Source: Candidatus Woesearchaeota archaeon (GTDB lineage: Archaea > Nanobdellota > Nanobdellia > Woesearchaeales > 21-14-0-10-32-9). From it: a stretch of DNA of 36,892 nt. The position numbers were made by a program, and so were the translations under genes. Positions 1-8,476 of the stretch are shown here, piece after piece. The notes beneath the pieces were generated by a model. That model did not search any database, had not been told where the DNA came from, and worked only from the letters and a program-made list of their open reading frames with translations. Each line of letters opens with the position of its first letter. Within the stretch, counting starts at the first letter, position 1. The DNA lies in contig JAIPET010000009.1 in assembly GCA_021736975.1 (NCBI GenBank), forward strand, positions 1 to 36,892. The letters run 5' to 3'.

Positions 1-1040
1 TTGTTTGTGTTGTCTATGTATAGTGTTCCTGCGCTTACGTTGTCGCTTGCGGTTACTAGTTGTACTGTTGTTCCTGTGTCGTTCCATCCTGTGTCGCTTG
101 TTGCTTGGTTTGTTAATGAGCTTAGGCATGTTCCATCATCTAAACAAATATCGCCTGTTGCGTTTATTGTTCCGTTTACGTCTAGTTCGCTGTTTGGTGT
201 TGTTGTTAGTATTCCGACTTTTCCGTCGTTGTCAATTATTACTTTTGTTGTTGTTCCTTGTCTGAATTCTACTATTCCTGAGTTTCCGTATTGTCCTACT
301 ACTAGTGCTGGGTAGCTGTTATGGTCTCTGTATATTGTGTTTGCTTCTGTGTTTGTATTTGGTATTTGCATTCCTGAATTTGGATAAAGTATTCCATTGA
401 ATATTCCTGTTCCTGTTGCTCTAAATGTTCCTGAAATATCTAATTTATAACTTGGGCTTCCGCCGATTCCTATGTTGCTTCCTGATTGTTGTATTTGGCT
501 GTTTCCAAGGGTGCTGCCTGATAGCCATATTGGTATGTAGTTTGTGCTTCCGCTTCCTGTTATGTTTCCTGTTTCTGCTGCTCCTGCGGGGCAGTTTGTT
601 CCATCTGCTAGGCATACGTTTTGTCCGTTTGTGCTTAGGTTTCCTGTTACTATTAGTCCTACTGTGTCTGATCCGTCTCCTAGGTATACGTCTGATGTTG
701 TTCCTGATAGTGTATTTATGTATATGTCTCCAGGGCTTTGTATTGAGAGGTATCCTGCGCTTCCTATTATTCTTGCTTTGGTTCCTGTTTGTTCGCCATC
801 TCCTCTTAATACTAAATTGTTTTGTGTTTGTATTCCTTGGATTGTTGTGTTTCCTGTTACGTTAAAATTTCCTGTTAGTTCGCTGTCTCCTGTTTGTTCT
901 ATGTATAGTGTGTCGTGTCCTGGATTATTTTGTGCTAAATTATTTGTTGCTAATAATGATGTGAAGAGTGTTAAAAATAATATTGTGATTATTATTTTTA
1001 TATTGTTTTTCTCGTTCCTCTTTTTTTCTTTGTGTTTCAT
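1..1040 (-). CDS. Secreted tail-fibre-like/beta-repeat surface protein (partial, runs off the window's left edge)
   Basis: Minus-strand frame open from ATG at 1040-1038 to the window edge, so absent from the ORF track. Translation MKHKEKKRNEKNNIKIIITILFLTLFTSLLATNNLAQNN... (signal peptide), then ...KVGILTTTPNSELDVNGTINATGDICLDDGTCLSS..., resembling 'VGIGTTTP..LDVNGT' fibre-type repeats. Confidence 0.8.
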   Translation of the reverse strand, partial: MKHKEKKRNEKNNIKIIITILFLTLFTSLLATNNLAQNNPGHDTLYIEQTGDSELTGNFNVTGNTTIQGIQTQNNLVLRGDGEQTGTKARIIGSAGYLSIQSPGDIYINTLSGTTSDVYLGDGSDTVGLIVTGNLSTNGQNVCLADGTNCPAGAAETGNITGSGSTNYIPIWLSGSTLGNSQIQQSGSNIGIGGSPSYKLDISGTFRATGTGIFNGILYPNSGMQIPNTNTEANTIYRDHNSYPALVVGQYGNSGIVEFRQGTTTKVIIDNDGKVGILTTTPNSELDVNGTINATGDICLDDGTCLSSLTNQATSDTGWNDTGTTVQLVTASDNVSAGTLYIDNTN

Positions 1041-2218
1041 TTTGTTGTTTGTCTTTGTATTATTAGGTTGCTTTTTAGATGTAGGTCTCCTGTTTTTGTA
1101 TCTATGTATGCTAGATTTACTCCTCTTATATTTTGAAATATGTATGCGCCTTTTGTTGGTTGCATGAAGAAGTCTTCTTCGTATAGTTTTCCTTTTATGT
1201 GGAAATTTCCTGTTTGTGTATTTATGTATGCTATTGGTGTTTCTTCATAGAATTGTCCAATGTTTACTATTTTGTAATCGTCTTTTTGTGGGTTTATATT
1301 TGAGTTTTCTATTAATTCGCCTTCTATTATTAGGTTTCCTACTTGTGTTATTCTTCCTACTATTTTTCCTTTTATGTTGTCTATGTTTATTCCTGAGTCG
1401 TCTATGTATTGTTGTGGGTTTTGTGCTATGCATTCAAAGGGTATCATATTTGGATTGCTATTTTGGCATGGGTCTGTTAGGTTTATGTCTGTTGTTTGGC
1501 TAATATTTATGGTGTTGTTTTTTGTTGTGTTGGTTTGGTTTGTTGGTGTTAGATCTATTTGTGTTTCGTTTATTGTTTCGTTTGTTATTGTGTTTGGTTC
1601 TTGTGTTGGTGTTGTTTCTATAGGTTCGTTTGACGTAGTGTTTTCTGTTGTTTGGTTTGTTGCGTTTGTTTGTGTTTCGTTTGTTATTTGTGTTGTTGTA
1701 TTGGTGGTTGTGTTTGTTGTTTGGTTTGTTGTGTTTTTTTGTGTTTCGTTTATTGTTGTATTTTTACTTATGTTAAATTCGTTGCTTGTTATTGTGTTTT
1801 CTTCGTCGCTTGCGTATATTTGTAGTGTTCCTGTGTTTGTGTTTGGTTGGATGGTTAGTGTGCTTTCATTTATTGTTGCGTTTACATTATTTAGATTGTT
1901 TAGGTCGTAGTATAGTGTTTGGTTTTCTGGGTCTTTAAAGTAGTTGTTTAGGTTTATTTCTATTGTTTTATTTTGTATTTTAATATTTTGTATTGTTGTT
2001 GTTTGTGTTGGTGGGTTGTTTGGTATTGTGGTTGTGTTTTCTGTTGTTGTGTTGGTTTGGTTTGTTGGTGTTAAATCTATTTGTGTTTCATTTATTGTTG
2101 TATTTGATGTTACTAAACCAGTTATTCCTAAAGAATTTCCAAATATCAGTAATAGTATTAAAACTATTGTGACTGTTATTATTGTTGCTGCTTCTTTAAA
2201 GTGGTTTGTTTCTTTCAT
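1037..2218 (-). CDS. Secreted/anchored Thr/Asn-rich protein with many N-glycosylation sequons; start reassigned from 2254 to ATG at 2218
   Basis: Hydrophobic N-terminal segment (TIITVTIVLILLLIFGNSL), N-x-T/S-rich middle, C-terminal 'AYIDTKTGDLHLKSNL' repeats. ATG at 2218-2216 overlaps the TGA (2217-2215) of the upstream gene. Confidence 0.75.
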   Translation of the reverse strand: MKETNHFKEAATIITVTIVLILLLIFGNSLGITGLVTSNTTINETQIDLTPTNQTNTTTENTTTIPNNPPTQTTTIQNIKIQNKTIEINLNNYFKDPENQTLYYDLNNLNNVNATINESTLTIQPNTNTGTLQIYASDEENTITSNEFNISKNTTINETQKNTTNQTTNTTTNTTTQITNETQTNATNQTTENTTSNEPIETTPTQEPNTITNETINETQIDLTPTNQTNTTKNNTINISQTTDINLTDPCQNSNPNMIPFECIAQNPQQYIDDSGINIDNIKGKIVGRITQVGNLIIEGELIENSNINPQKDDYKIVNIGQFYEETPIAYINTQTGNFHIKGKLYEEDFFMQPTKGAYIFQNIRGVNLAYIDTKTGDLHLKSNLIIQRQTTK

Positions 2219-2673
2219 TTTATTTTGTTTTTTGTTCTTTGTATTGTTGTCCAAATCGTTTTTGGATTTTTTCCTAGTATTTTTGCAATTTCTACTTGTT
2301 TGTAATCTTCTTTTTGTAAGTGTAAACAGATGGCTTCAAGGATGCTTAGTTCTTTTTTGAATGCGGAAAAGGGTATTTTTGGTGATGTTTCTTGATCTTC
2401 AAATTTTTCTGGTTTTTTTGTTTTGGCTTTTTTGTATGTTGATCCTAAAGAATTTGATTTTCGTTTGAGTAGTTTTGCGATTTCTTTATATTTTAATTTT
2501 TTATTTTCTTTTAGATATTTGACTATTATTTCAAGGCTAGAAATTTTTTTATCATTTAGAATTGTTATGGGAATGCCATCTAGTTCTTCTTCTTCAAGGC
2601 AATCTATTATTTGTTTTGTAGATAGTCCGTATTTATTTTTCAATTCTTGAATTAGGAATCTTTCTTTTAACAT
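2215..2673 (-). CDS. DNA-binding protein with two HTH-like segments
   Basis: 152 aa; segments 'LKYKEIAKLLKRKSNSLGSTYKKAK' and 'YKQVEIAKILGKNPKTIWTTIQRTK' look like helix-turn-helix units; first gene of a coupled operon. Confidence 0.65.
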   Translation of the reverse strand: MLKERFLIQELKNKYGLSTKQIIDCLEEEELDGIPITILNDKKISSLEIIVKYLKENKKLKYKEIAKLLKRKSNSLGSTYKKAKTKKPEKFEDQETSPKIPFSAFKKELSILEAICLHLQKEDYKQVEIAKILGKNPKTIWTTIQRTKNKIK

Positions 2674-2699
2674 TTATTTATTTGTTTTATGTAGGTGTT

Positions 2700-2713
2700 T
2701 ATTTATATACTTT
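2700..2713 (-). promoter_or_regulatory. Probable TATA box for the HTH/surface-protein operon
   Basis: Minus strand reads AAAGTATATAAATAAAC about 30-40 nt upstream of the HTH start at 2673. Confidence 0.5.
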
Positions 2714-2745
2714 TGTATTAATTAAGTCAAGTATATGTTCTTTGT

Positions 2746-2934
2746 AGGGTTTTTTTGGTTCTTATAGGTTTTTTTCTTTGTTTTTGTAGGTTTTTCTTTG
2801 TTTTTATGGGTTTTTTATTTGGTTCTTATAAGTTTTTTTTGGTTCTTGTAGGTTCTTTTTTTTGTTTTTATAAGGTTTTTTTGGTTCTTGTAGGTTTTTT
2901 GTTTGTTTTTTGTAGGTTTTTTGTTTGTTTTATG
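2746..2934. repeat. Imperfect minisatellite of about 21-bp units (alternating 20/22-bp spacing, 42-bp higher-order period)
   Basis: AGG/GGG/AAG anchors at 2746, 2766, 2788, 2808, 2830, 2850, 2872, 2892, 2914; consensus AGGTTTTTTTGGTTCTTGT / AGGTTTTTTGTTTGTTTTTTGT. Confidence 0.85.
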
Positions 2935-3031
2935 TAAGTTTATGTTTTGTTATTGTGTGTTTTATTTATTTTTTTATTCAGAAAGATTTTTTTTATTTTC
3001 TTAAAAATAAGTTTTATTTTTGTAATTTTTT

Positions 3032-3724
3032 TTAGTTTATATTAAGAACGGAGGGTATTGGTAAATAGAAAAAACCATGTTTTTCTTTTAAGTATTGTTC
3101 TGTGTGATTTATTTTTTCTTTATTTTGTAGATTTATTGAGAATATTTTTGATATTGAATGTGTTAGCGCTTCAAATTCTAAGTGTTTGTCTTCTGTGTAT
3201 TTTTTATTTGTTATTATGTCTGTTAGTTCAAGGATGCGATTATTTATTTTTGTTGAGAATTTATTGTTTGTTTCTTCAGGTTCATATATTATTTTAGTTT
3301 GTTCTATTGGTATGAATTTTTCTTCACTATATTCTATTAATGTATTTTCGTCAATTTCTTTAAAATATATTCTGAAGGGTTTTTCTGTTTTGTATGGTTT
3401 TGAGTTTACTATTTTTTTGAAATTTTCTCTTTCTATTGATGCTTCTAATAAGTCAAGGTGTATTATTTCGTGAAATAGGTATAGTGATTGTGCTGTTAAA
3501 TAGTGGGATAGTATTTCTTCTTTTGTTAATATTTCGTTGTTTTCTTTTTTTTGTATTTTTAGATATCCGTTTATTTTTGTTAGTTGTTTTATTATATTTT
3601 TTTTCTTTAGGTTTCCAAAATTTGTTTGAAATTTTGAGAAGTGTTGATTTATTTGTTTCATTGAGTAAAAACCCATATTTAACTCATATCTTTGTCTTAG
3701 TTCAAAGTTTAAAGAATAGTTCAT
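3032..3724 (-). CDS. Hypothetical protein with HExxH motif (possible zincin)
   Basis: 230 aa; 'LYLFHEIIHLDLLEAS' and downstream 'HLEFEALTHSISKIF'. Confidence 0.55.
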   Translation of the reverse strand: MNYSLNFELRQRYELNMGFYSMKQINQHFSKFQTNFGNLKKKNIIKQLTKINGYLKIQKKENNEILTKEEILSHYLTAQSLYLFHEIIHLDLLEASIERENFKKIVNSKPYKTEKPFRIYFKEIDENTLIEYSEEKFIPIEQTKIIYEPEETNNKFSTKINNRILELTDIITNKKYTEDKHLEFEALTHSISKIFSINLQNKEKINHTEQYLKEKHGFFYLPIPSVLNIN

Positions 3725-3769
3725 ATTGTTTTTTTTGCTTTTTTTATTAATTAATTTTATGGAAGTTAT

Positions 3770-4201
3770 TTATTTTATGTTTTTAAATTCTATTGTGTCT
3801 CCTTCTTTCATGTTTTTTTCTGCGGTTATATTTGCATTTATTTCTAATACGTATAGTGCTTGTTTTTCAGGATCATATATTGTGCATGGTTCTTCTTTGC
3901 AGGGTGTTGCGCTCATTATTTTTTCTATTTTTTTATTTTGATTTATCCATATTATGTCTAGCGGTATTAGTGTGTTTTTCATCCAGAATGGATAGTTTCC
4001 TGATTTTTCAAATATGAATAGCATTCCTTCATTTTCTGGTAGGTATTCTCTATTCATTAATCCTATTTGTCTTGTTTCTGGTGTGTTTACTATTTCTATG
4101 TTGAAGCATTTTTCATTTATGCATGCTTTTGGTTTTTGTTCTTGGCATCCTGTTATGAGTATTAAAGAAAGTATTATTGTTGCAAATATTATTTTTTTCA
4201 T
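3770..4201 (-). CDS. DUF192 family lipoprotein
   Basis: Lipobox LILITGC; 'TPETRQIGLMNREYLPENEGMLFIFEKSGNYPFWMKNTLIPLDIIWI' is the DUF192 signature. Confidence 0.9.
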   Translation of the reverse strand: MKKIIFATIILSLILITGCQEQKPKACINEKCFNIEIVNTPETRQIGLMNREYLPENEGMLFIFEKSGNYPFWMKNTLIPLDIIWINQNKKIEKIMSATPCKEEPCTIYDPEKQALYVLEINANITAEKNMKEGDTIEFKNIK

Positions 4202-4275
4202 TTTATTTGTTTTATTTGTTTTAGTTATAAATATTGTTGTAGTTCTTTAGTTTTTGTGCGTAGCTAATGGGGTTT

Positions 4276-4298
4276 AATACAAATAAATGATTTGTATT
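4276..4298. other. Perfect 9-bp hairpin AATACAAAT-AAATG-ATTTGTATT
   Basis: Direct inverted repeat in the Hef/DUF192 intergenic region. Confidence 0.5.
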
Positions 4299-4379
4299 TA
4301 TTGTAGTTGTGCATTAAGAAAACTTTTAGTTTTTTTGTGTCAGAAGCTTTATTTTTGATTTGACTTGGAGTTGTCTTTT

Positions 4380-6620
4380 TTATTCGTATTCTTTGTCCAT
4401 TAGTTCTTTGATTTTTTTTGCTTTAATTTTTCCAATAAGTTCTACTTCTTGTAGTTCTTCTAGTGATGCGTTTGCTATTGCTTTTATTGTTTTAAAGTGT
4501 TTTAGTAGTGCTGGTGCTAGTCTTGGTCCTATGTCTGGTATTGATGATATTATGTATTCTTGTATTTCTTTATCGTTGATTGGTTTTGTTGTGTGCATTT
4601 GCCAGTCTTTTTCGTCTGTTGATTGTTCTCTTTTTGCTATTTGTCTGAGTAGTCCTGCTGTGTCTTTTGCATTTCTTGTTTGTATTAGTGGTATTCTAAG
4701 TCCTATGGTGAGTGCGGCTAGCATTCCTCTTATTGCGTTTGGGTGTATTCTTCTTTGGCTGTATATGTCGTCTGTTCCTTCTATTATTATTAAGGGTTTA
4801 TAGAATTGTTTGAGTTCTTTTGCTTGGCTTAGTAGTCGTCCGTCTATTATCGAATCAACAAAATCTTTTACTGTTTTGTATTCTACTATTACGTGTTCTG
4901 ATAGTTGGTAGTCTCCTAGTTGCATACTTTCTAAGTTAATATTTACTTTTAGATCTAGTAGTTCTTTTATTACTTGGCTTCCTTTTTCTCTGTAGTCTAC
5001 TTTTATTGTGATTTCTTCTTCGCTTAGAAAGTCTGCTAATGGTTTGTTTTGTGTTTTACTTACGGATTCTTGTGATCCTAAAATTGTTTTTTGTTCTTCG
5101 TTATTTTTTTCATGAAGTTTGTTTTTTATGTTTTTTAGTGCTTGATACATTCGTTTTTCTTTATGGTGTGCCGCCCATTTATATCCTTCGTCTCTTGTTC
5201 CTTTTGTTATTAGTGTTATTACTTGTCCTTCTTTTTGTCTTCCTGTTCTTCCTCTTCTTTGTACGGTTCTAATTGCTGATGGTATTGGTTCGTAAAATAT
5301 GACTAGGTCTACTTCGGGAATATCAAGTCCTTCTTCTCCTACGCTTGTTGCAATTAGACAATTAAATGTGTCTTCTGAGAAATTTTCTAGCATTTGTTTT
5401 TGTTGTTTTTGACTTAGTCCGGTATTTTTTTTCTTTGCTTGTCCAACAAATATTTCTGAGCTTATTTTATCTTCTTCTAGTACTTCTTTTATTTTTGATG
5501 CTGTGTCTCTGAATTGTGTGAATATTATTATTTTACATTTTTGATTATGTTTTATGTGTTGGGTTGTTATTTCTTTTATTTTGTCTAGTTTTGGGTGTCT
5601 TATTTTTTGTTCTATTAGTTTTTCTGTTAGTATTTTTGCTGATCTAAAGTTTAAATCTTGAACTAGGTTTTTTACTGATTTTACTTTTCCGCTGCTTGCT
5701 TGTTTTTCTAAATCTGTCATGTATGAGTGTAGTGGGTTGATGTCTTGCGTTTCTATTAGTTCTATTGCGTGTTCTACTTTTAGTGCTTCTGCAACTAAGG
5801 ATATTGATTTTAGCACATCATATTCTTTTTCTCCGCTTGCTATTTTTCCTTGCAGTGCTCCTATGACTTTTAGTAGTGTTGTTTTATTATAGTTATTAAT
5901 TGCGCCATGTAAATATCCTAATTTTATTGCTTCGTCTATTTTTGATTCGTATGCTTTTTTTAGAAATCTGTGTATTCTTAGAAGTTCTTCTGTTAGTTCT
6001 ACGTGTATTGTTTCTTGTTTCATTTCTTGGATGTATTCTTTTACGTCTGGGTCGTCGTGGCTTCGGTATTCTACTTCGTCAATAAATAGGTTTGAACATA
6101 CTTCTAATATTTTTGCTTGATCTGCTCCCGGACTTGCAGTGAGTGCAAGTATTCTTTCATGTTTTGCTTTTTCATGATATTTTTTTGCTAAGAATACGTA
6201 TGCGTAGTCTTTTACTGCTCTGTGCGCTTCGTCAATTATTAATAGGGATATTTCTTCTAATTTTATTCTTCTGCTTATTACGTCATTTTCAAGTCCCTGG
6301 GGCGTGCTTATTATTATTTGGTTTTCATCAAATAGTTCTTGTCTTTTTTCAGGTTTTATTGTTCCTGTAAATAATATTATTTTGTCTTTCATTTTAGGGA
6401 AGAATTTTTTTAGGCTTTTTTCGTGTTGTCCAGCTAATGGTTTTGTTGGTGCTAAGAACATTATTTTTGAATCAGGATAATTATCTAATCTTTGGGTCAT
6501 TAGCATTGCAGCTATGGCTGTTTTTCCAAGACCAGTTGGTAAGACTGCCATTGTATTTGATTTTACTGCGGTATTAAGAATTGTTTCTTGATATAATCTT
6601 GGGGTTATTCCTACTAGCAT
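4380..6620 (-). CDS. hef: Hef-type (FANCM/XPF-like) helicase-nuclease
   Basis: Helicase motifs PTGLGKT, LLIIDEAHRA, TASPG, QRRGRTGRQ; C-terminal ERCC4 nuclease (VDYREKGS, GDY...EYKTVKDFVDSIIDGRL) and HhH region. Confidence 0.95.
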   Translation of the reverse strand: MLVGITPRLYQETILNTAVKSNTMAVLPTGLGKTAIAAMLMTQRLDNYPDSKIMFLAPTKPLAGQHEKSLKKFFPKMKDKIILFTGTIKPEKRQELFDENQIIISTPQGLENDVISRRIKLEEISLLIIDEAHRAVKDYAYVFLAKKYHEKAKHERILALTASPGADQAKILEVCSNLFIDEVEYRSHDDPDVKEYIQEMKQETIHVELTEELLRIHRFLKKAYESKIDEAIKLGYLHGAINNYNKTTLLKVIGALQGKIASGEKEYDVLKSISLVAEALKVEHAIELIETQDINPLHSYMTDLEKQASSGKVKSVKNLVQDLNFRSAKILTEKLIEQKIRHPKLDKIKEITTQHIKHNQKCKIIIFTQFRDTASKIKEVLEEDKISSEIFVGQAKKKNTGLSQKQQKQMLENFSEDTFNCLIATSVGEEGLDIPEVDLVIFYEPIPSAIRTVQRRGRTGRQKEGQVITLITKGTRDEGYKWAAHHKEKRMYQALKNIKNKLHEKNNEEQKTILGSQESVSKTQNKPLADFLSEEEITIKVDYREKGSQVIKELLDLKVNINLESMQLGDYQLSEHVIVEYKTVKDFVDSIIDGRLLSQAKELKQFYKPLIIIEGTDDIYSQRRIHPNAIRGMLAALTIGLRIPLIQTRNAKDTAGLLRQIAKREQSTDEKDWQMHTTKPINDKEIQEYIISSIPDIGPRLAPALLKHFKTIKAIANASLEELQEVELIGKIKAKKIKELMDKEYE

Positions 6621-6672
6621 GTTTGTATAGAAGCATTTTTCTTTTTAAATGATTTGTGTAGTTGTCCAGTGT

Positions 6673-7608
6673 TTATTCGCTCATATCTTTTTCTAGGAAT
6701 ATGTCATAGTTTCTTCCTATTTTTTCTCTTCTTATTATTTTTTTGTATTCTAGATTCGTTATTATTGCGCTGACTTTTGATTTTGACCAGTTTAGTTGTT
6801 TTCCTAGTTCTTTTTGTTTTATTTGATTATTATTTTCTTTTATTTTGTTGATTATTATTTTTTCATCTGGGTTAAATAGTGATGAGGGTATTTCTGTTAT
6901 TTCTGTTTTTTTTGTTATTTGTTTTTTTCTATTTGTGTGTATTATTTGTCCATGCCATCCAGCTATTAGTCCTAGTATTAGTGCTATTAATATTATTATT
7001 AAAACGGATGTTTCTTTTAATTCGTTTACATATTCAGGTATTATTTCTTCTGAGTTTTCGTGTCCACTATATTTTACTTGGTATATTTTTGGAAGATCTG
7101 GGTTTTGTTCTTCCCAATTTACTATTATTCCTTCGCCATCCGTACTTATATGTGAATTTTTGGGAATTATGTTTGTATTGTCGTTTAAATTTATTTTTTT
7201 TCCTATTGGGATTTTTATTGAGTAAATTAGATTTGCGGGTTGTTTTGGTAAATACATTGTTCTTGAAAATATATCTGTGTCGGCACCTATGTTTTTTACA
7301 ATATTTTTTAGTTCGTAGCTTAATGTTATTTTACAATCAACACATGCTGTTTTTAGATTTAGTGTATTGTTTTCTGTTTTGGTTTCTTTTCCGCTTATTT
7401 TTATGTTGTATGCATCTTTTGGTAAGTGTAAGTTTAGGATGTCATTAGTATTATTTGTCATTATTAATGTCATTTCTTCTAGTAGTTTTCCTGTTTCTGT
7501 TAGTGAGTCTTTTATTTGTACTGATTCAAGATTATATGCTGTGCTATTTTGTGAAAAAATAGTTATGAACAATATAATCATAATTATTATTGTGGTTTTT
7601 TTCGTCAT
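6673..7608 (-). CDS. Membrane-anchored winged-HTH transcriptional regulator
   Basis: Signal/TM at N-terminus, TM 'TSVLIIILIALILGLIAGW', C-terminal wHTH 'IKQKELGKQLNWSKSKVSAIITNLEYKKIIRREKIGRNYDIFL'. Confidence 0.85.
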   Translation of the reverse strand: MTKKTTIIIMIILFITIFSQNSTAYNLESVQIKDSLTETGKLLEEMTLIMTNNTNDILNLHLPKDAYNIKISGKETKTENNTLNLKTACVDCKITLSYELKNIVKNIGADTDIFSRTMYLPKQPANLIYSIKIPIGKKINLNDNTNIIPKNSHISTDGEGIIVNWEEQNPDLPKIYQVKYSGHENSEEIIPEYVNELKETSVLIIILIALILGLIAGWHGQIIHTNRKKQITKKTEITEIPSSLFNPDEKIIINKIKENNNQIKQKELGKQLNWSKSKVSAIITNLEYKKIIRREKIGRNYDIFLEKDMSE

Positions 7609-7645
7609 TTTTTATCTTTTTTTATTTTTGTTTATTCAGAAAACA

Positions 7646-7654
7646 GTTCTGAAC
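7646..7654. promoter_or_regulatory. Palindromic box GTTCTGAAC, copy 1
   Basis: Dyad in the divergent promoter region, part of TTCAGAA-N5-TTCTGAA; identical copy exactly 50 bp away. Confidence 0.4.
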
Positions 7655-7695
7655 TATTTAAATTTTACTTGTTTTGTTGCATTTTGAGTTTTATT

Positions 7696-7704
7696 GTTCT
7701 GAAC
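7696..7704. promoter_or_regulatory. Palindromic box GTTCTGAAC, copy 2
   Basis: Identical to 7646-7654; followed by CTTTAAACAT. Confidence 0.4.
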
Positions 7705-7841
7705 CTTTAAACATCAAAATTTGACTATTAGACGCTTTTTAAACAATATATAATTTGTTTTGTTTCGTTGGTTTACAAAGATGTATTATATATTTCTAGA
7801 TGTATTCTTATTTCATGAAACATAAATTCGAGGTGATAAGA

Positions 7842-8459
7842 TTGAATAAAAAATTTGGTGTTTTGTTATTAATAGGGTTGGTTATGATCTCTGCCTTAAG
7901 TTTTAGTGTACTAGCAGATGATGACGATGATGATCATGATGATCGTGAGAGTGATAATGATCGTAGATCTAGCCATGATGATGACAATGATTGGGATTTT
8001 AGTGATGATTTTGATGACGATGATGATCATGAAAGTGATAATGATGATGATTATTATGAGGAAGTAATTTATGAAGAGGTTCCTGTTGAGGAAATTGTTT
8101 ATGAAGAGGTTCCTGTCATTGAAGAAGTTATTGTTCAAGATGTTTTATCTAATAATTCAAATTTTAGTGAGTTAATGGATTTGAATGAGTCGTTAAATTC
8201 ATCATTTAATGAATCAGATTATTTAGATGATGATGGAGATGGTGTTTTAAACATGAATGATTTGTATCCTGGAGAAAATGATTACATGTTTTTGGATTCA
8301 GATAATGATGGGGTTGTTGATGCTCTTGATTTGTATCCTGGTCTTGACGATTTATTTATGAATCAAACTCCAAATTCTGAAGTTATTCAAGAAGATTTTG
8401 TAGTTGAACAAAAGGAAACTTGGTTTAGAACTTTTTTACATTGGTTAGGAATATTATAA
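7842..8459 (+). CDS. Secreted Asp-rich protein with thrombospondin-3/EF-like calcium repeats; start reassigned to TTG at 7842
   Basis: GAGGTGAT upstream of TTG; LNKKFGVLLLIGLVMISALSFSVLA signal peptide, D/H-rich segment, then DDDGDGVLNMNDLYPGEND and LDSDNDGVVDALDLYPGLDD. Confidence 0.8.
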   Translation: MNKKFGVLLLIGLVMISALSFSVLADDDDDDHDDRESDNDRRSSHDDDNDWDFSDDFDDDDDHESDNDDDYYEEVIYEEVPVEEIVYEEVPVIEEVIVQDVLSNNSNFSELMDLNESLNSSFNESDYLDDDGDGVLNMNDLYPGENDYMFLDSDNDGVVDALDLYPGLDDLFMNQTPNSEVIQEDFVVEQKETWFRTFLHWLGIL

Positions 8460-8476
8460 AATTTAGGAGGTAAAAA

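Noticed and set aside
1-2360. Long plus-strand ORFs (1..315, 425..865, 544..1167, 1374..1910, 1944..2360)
   Set aside because: They are antisense to well-supported minus-strand genes, and their Leu/Val/Phe/Cys-rich translations come from T/G-rich antisense codons.
2746-2934. CRISPR array
   Set aside because: Units are contiguous and degenerate, with no unique spacers and no cas genes.
2755-2937. 60-aa ORF over the minisatellite with a neat heptad pattern (GFFLCFC/RFFFVFM/...)
   Set aside because: The heptads follow automatically from the 21-bp mean repeat period; TTG start with no SD and T-rich DNA lacking stops. Treated as non-coding repeat.
4360-4803. Plus-strand 147-aa ORF
   Set aside because: Antisense to the conserved C-terminus of Hef.
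7911-8138. Minus-strand 75-aa Ile/Asn-rich ORF
   Set aside because: Antisense of the GAT-repeat Asp-rich coding region; low complexity only.
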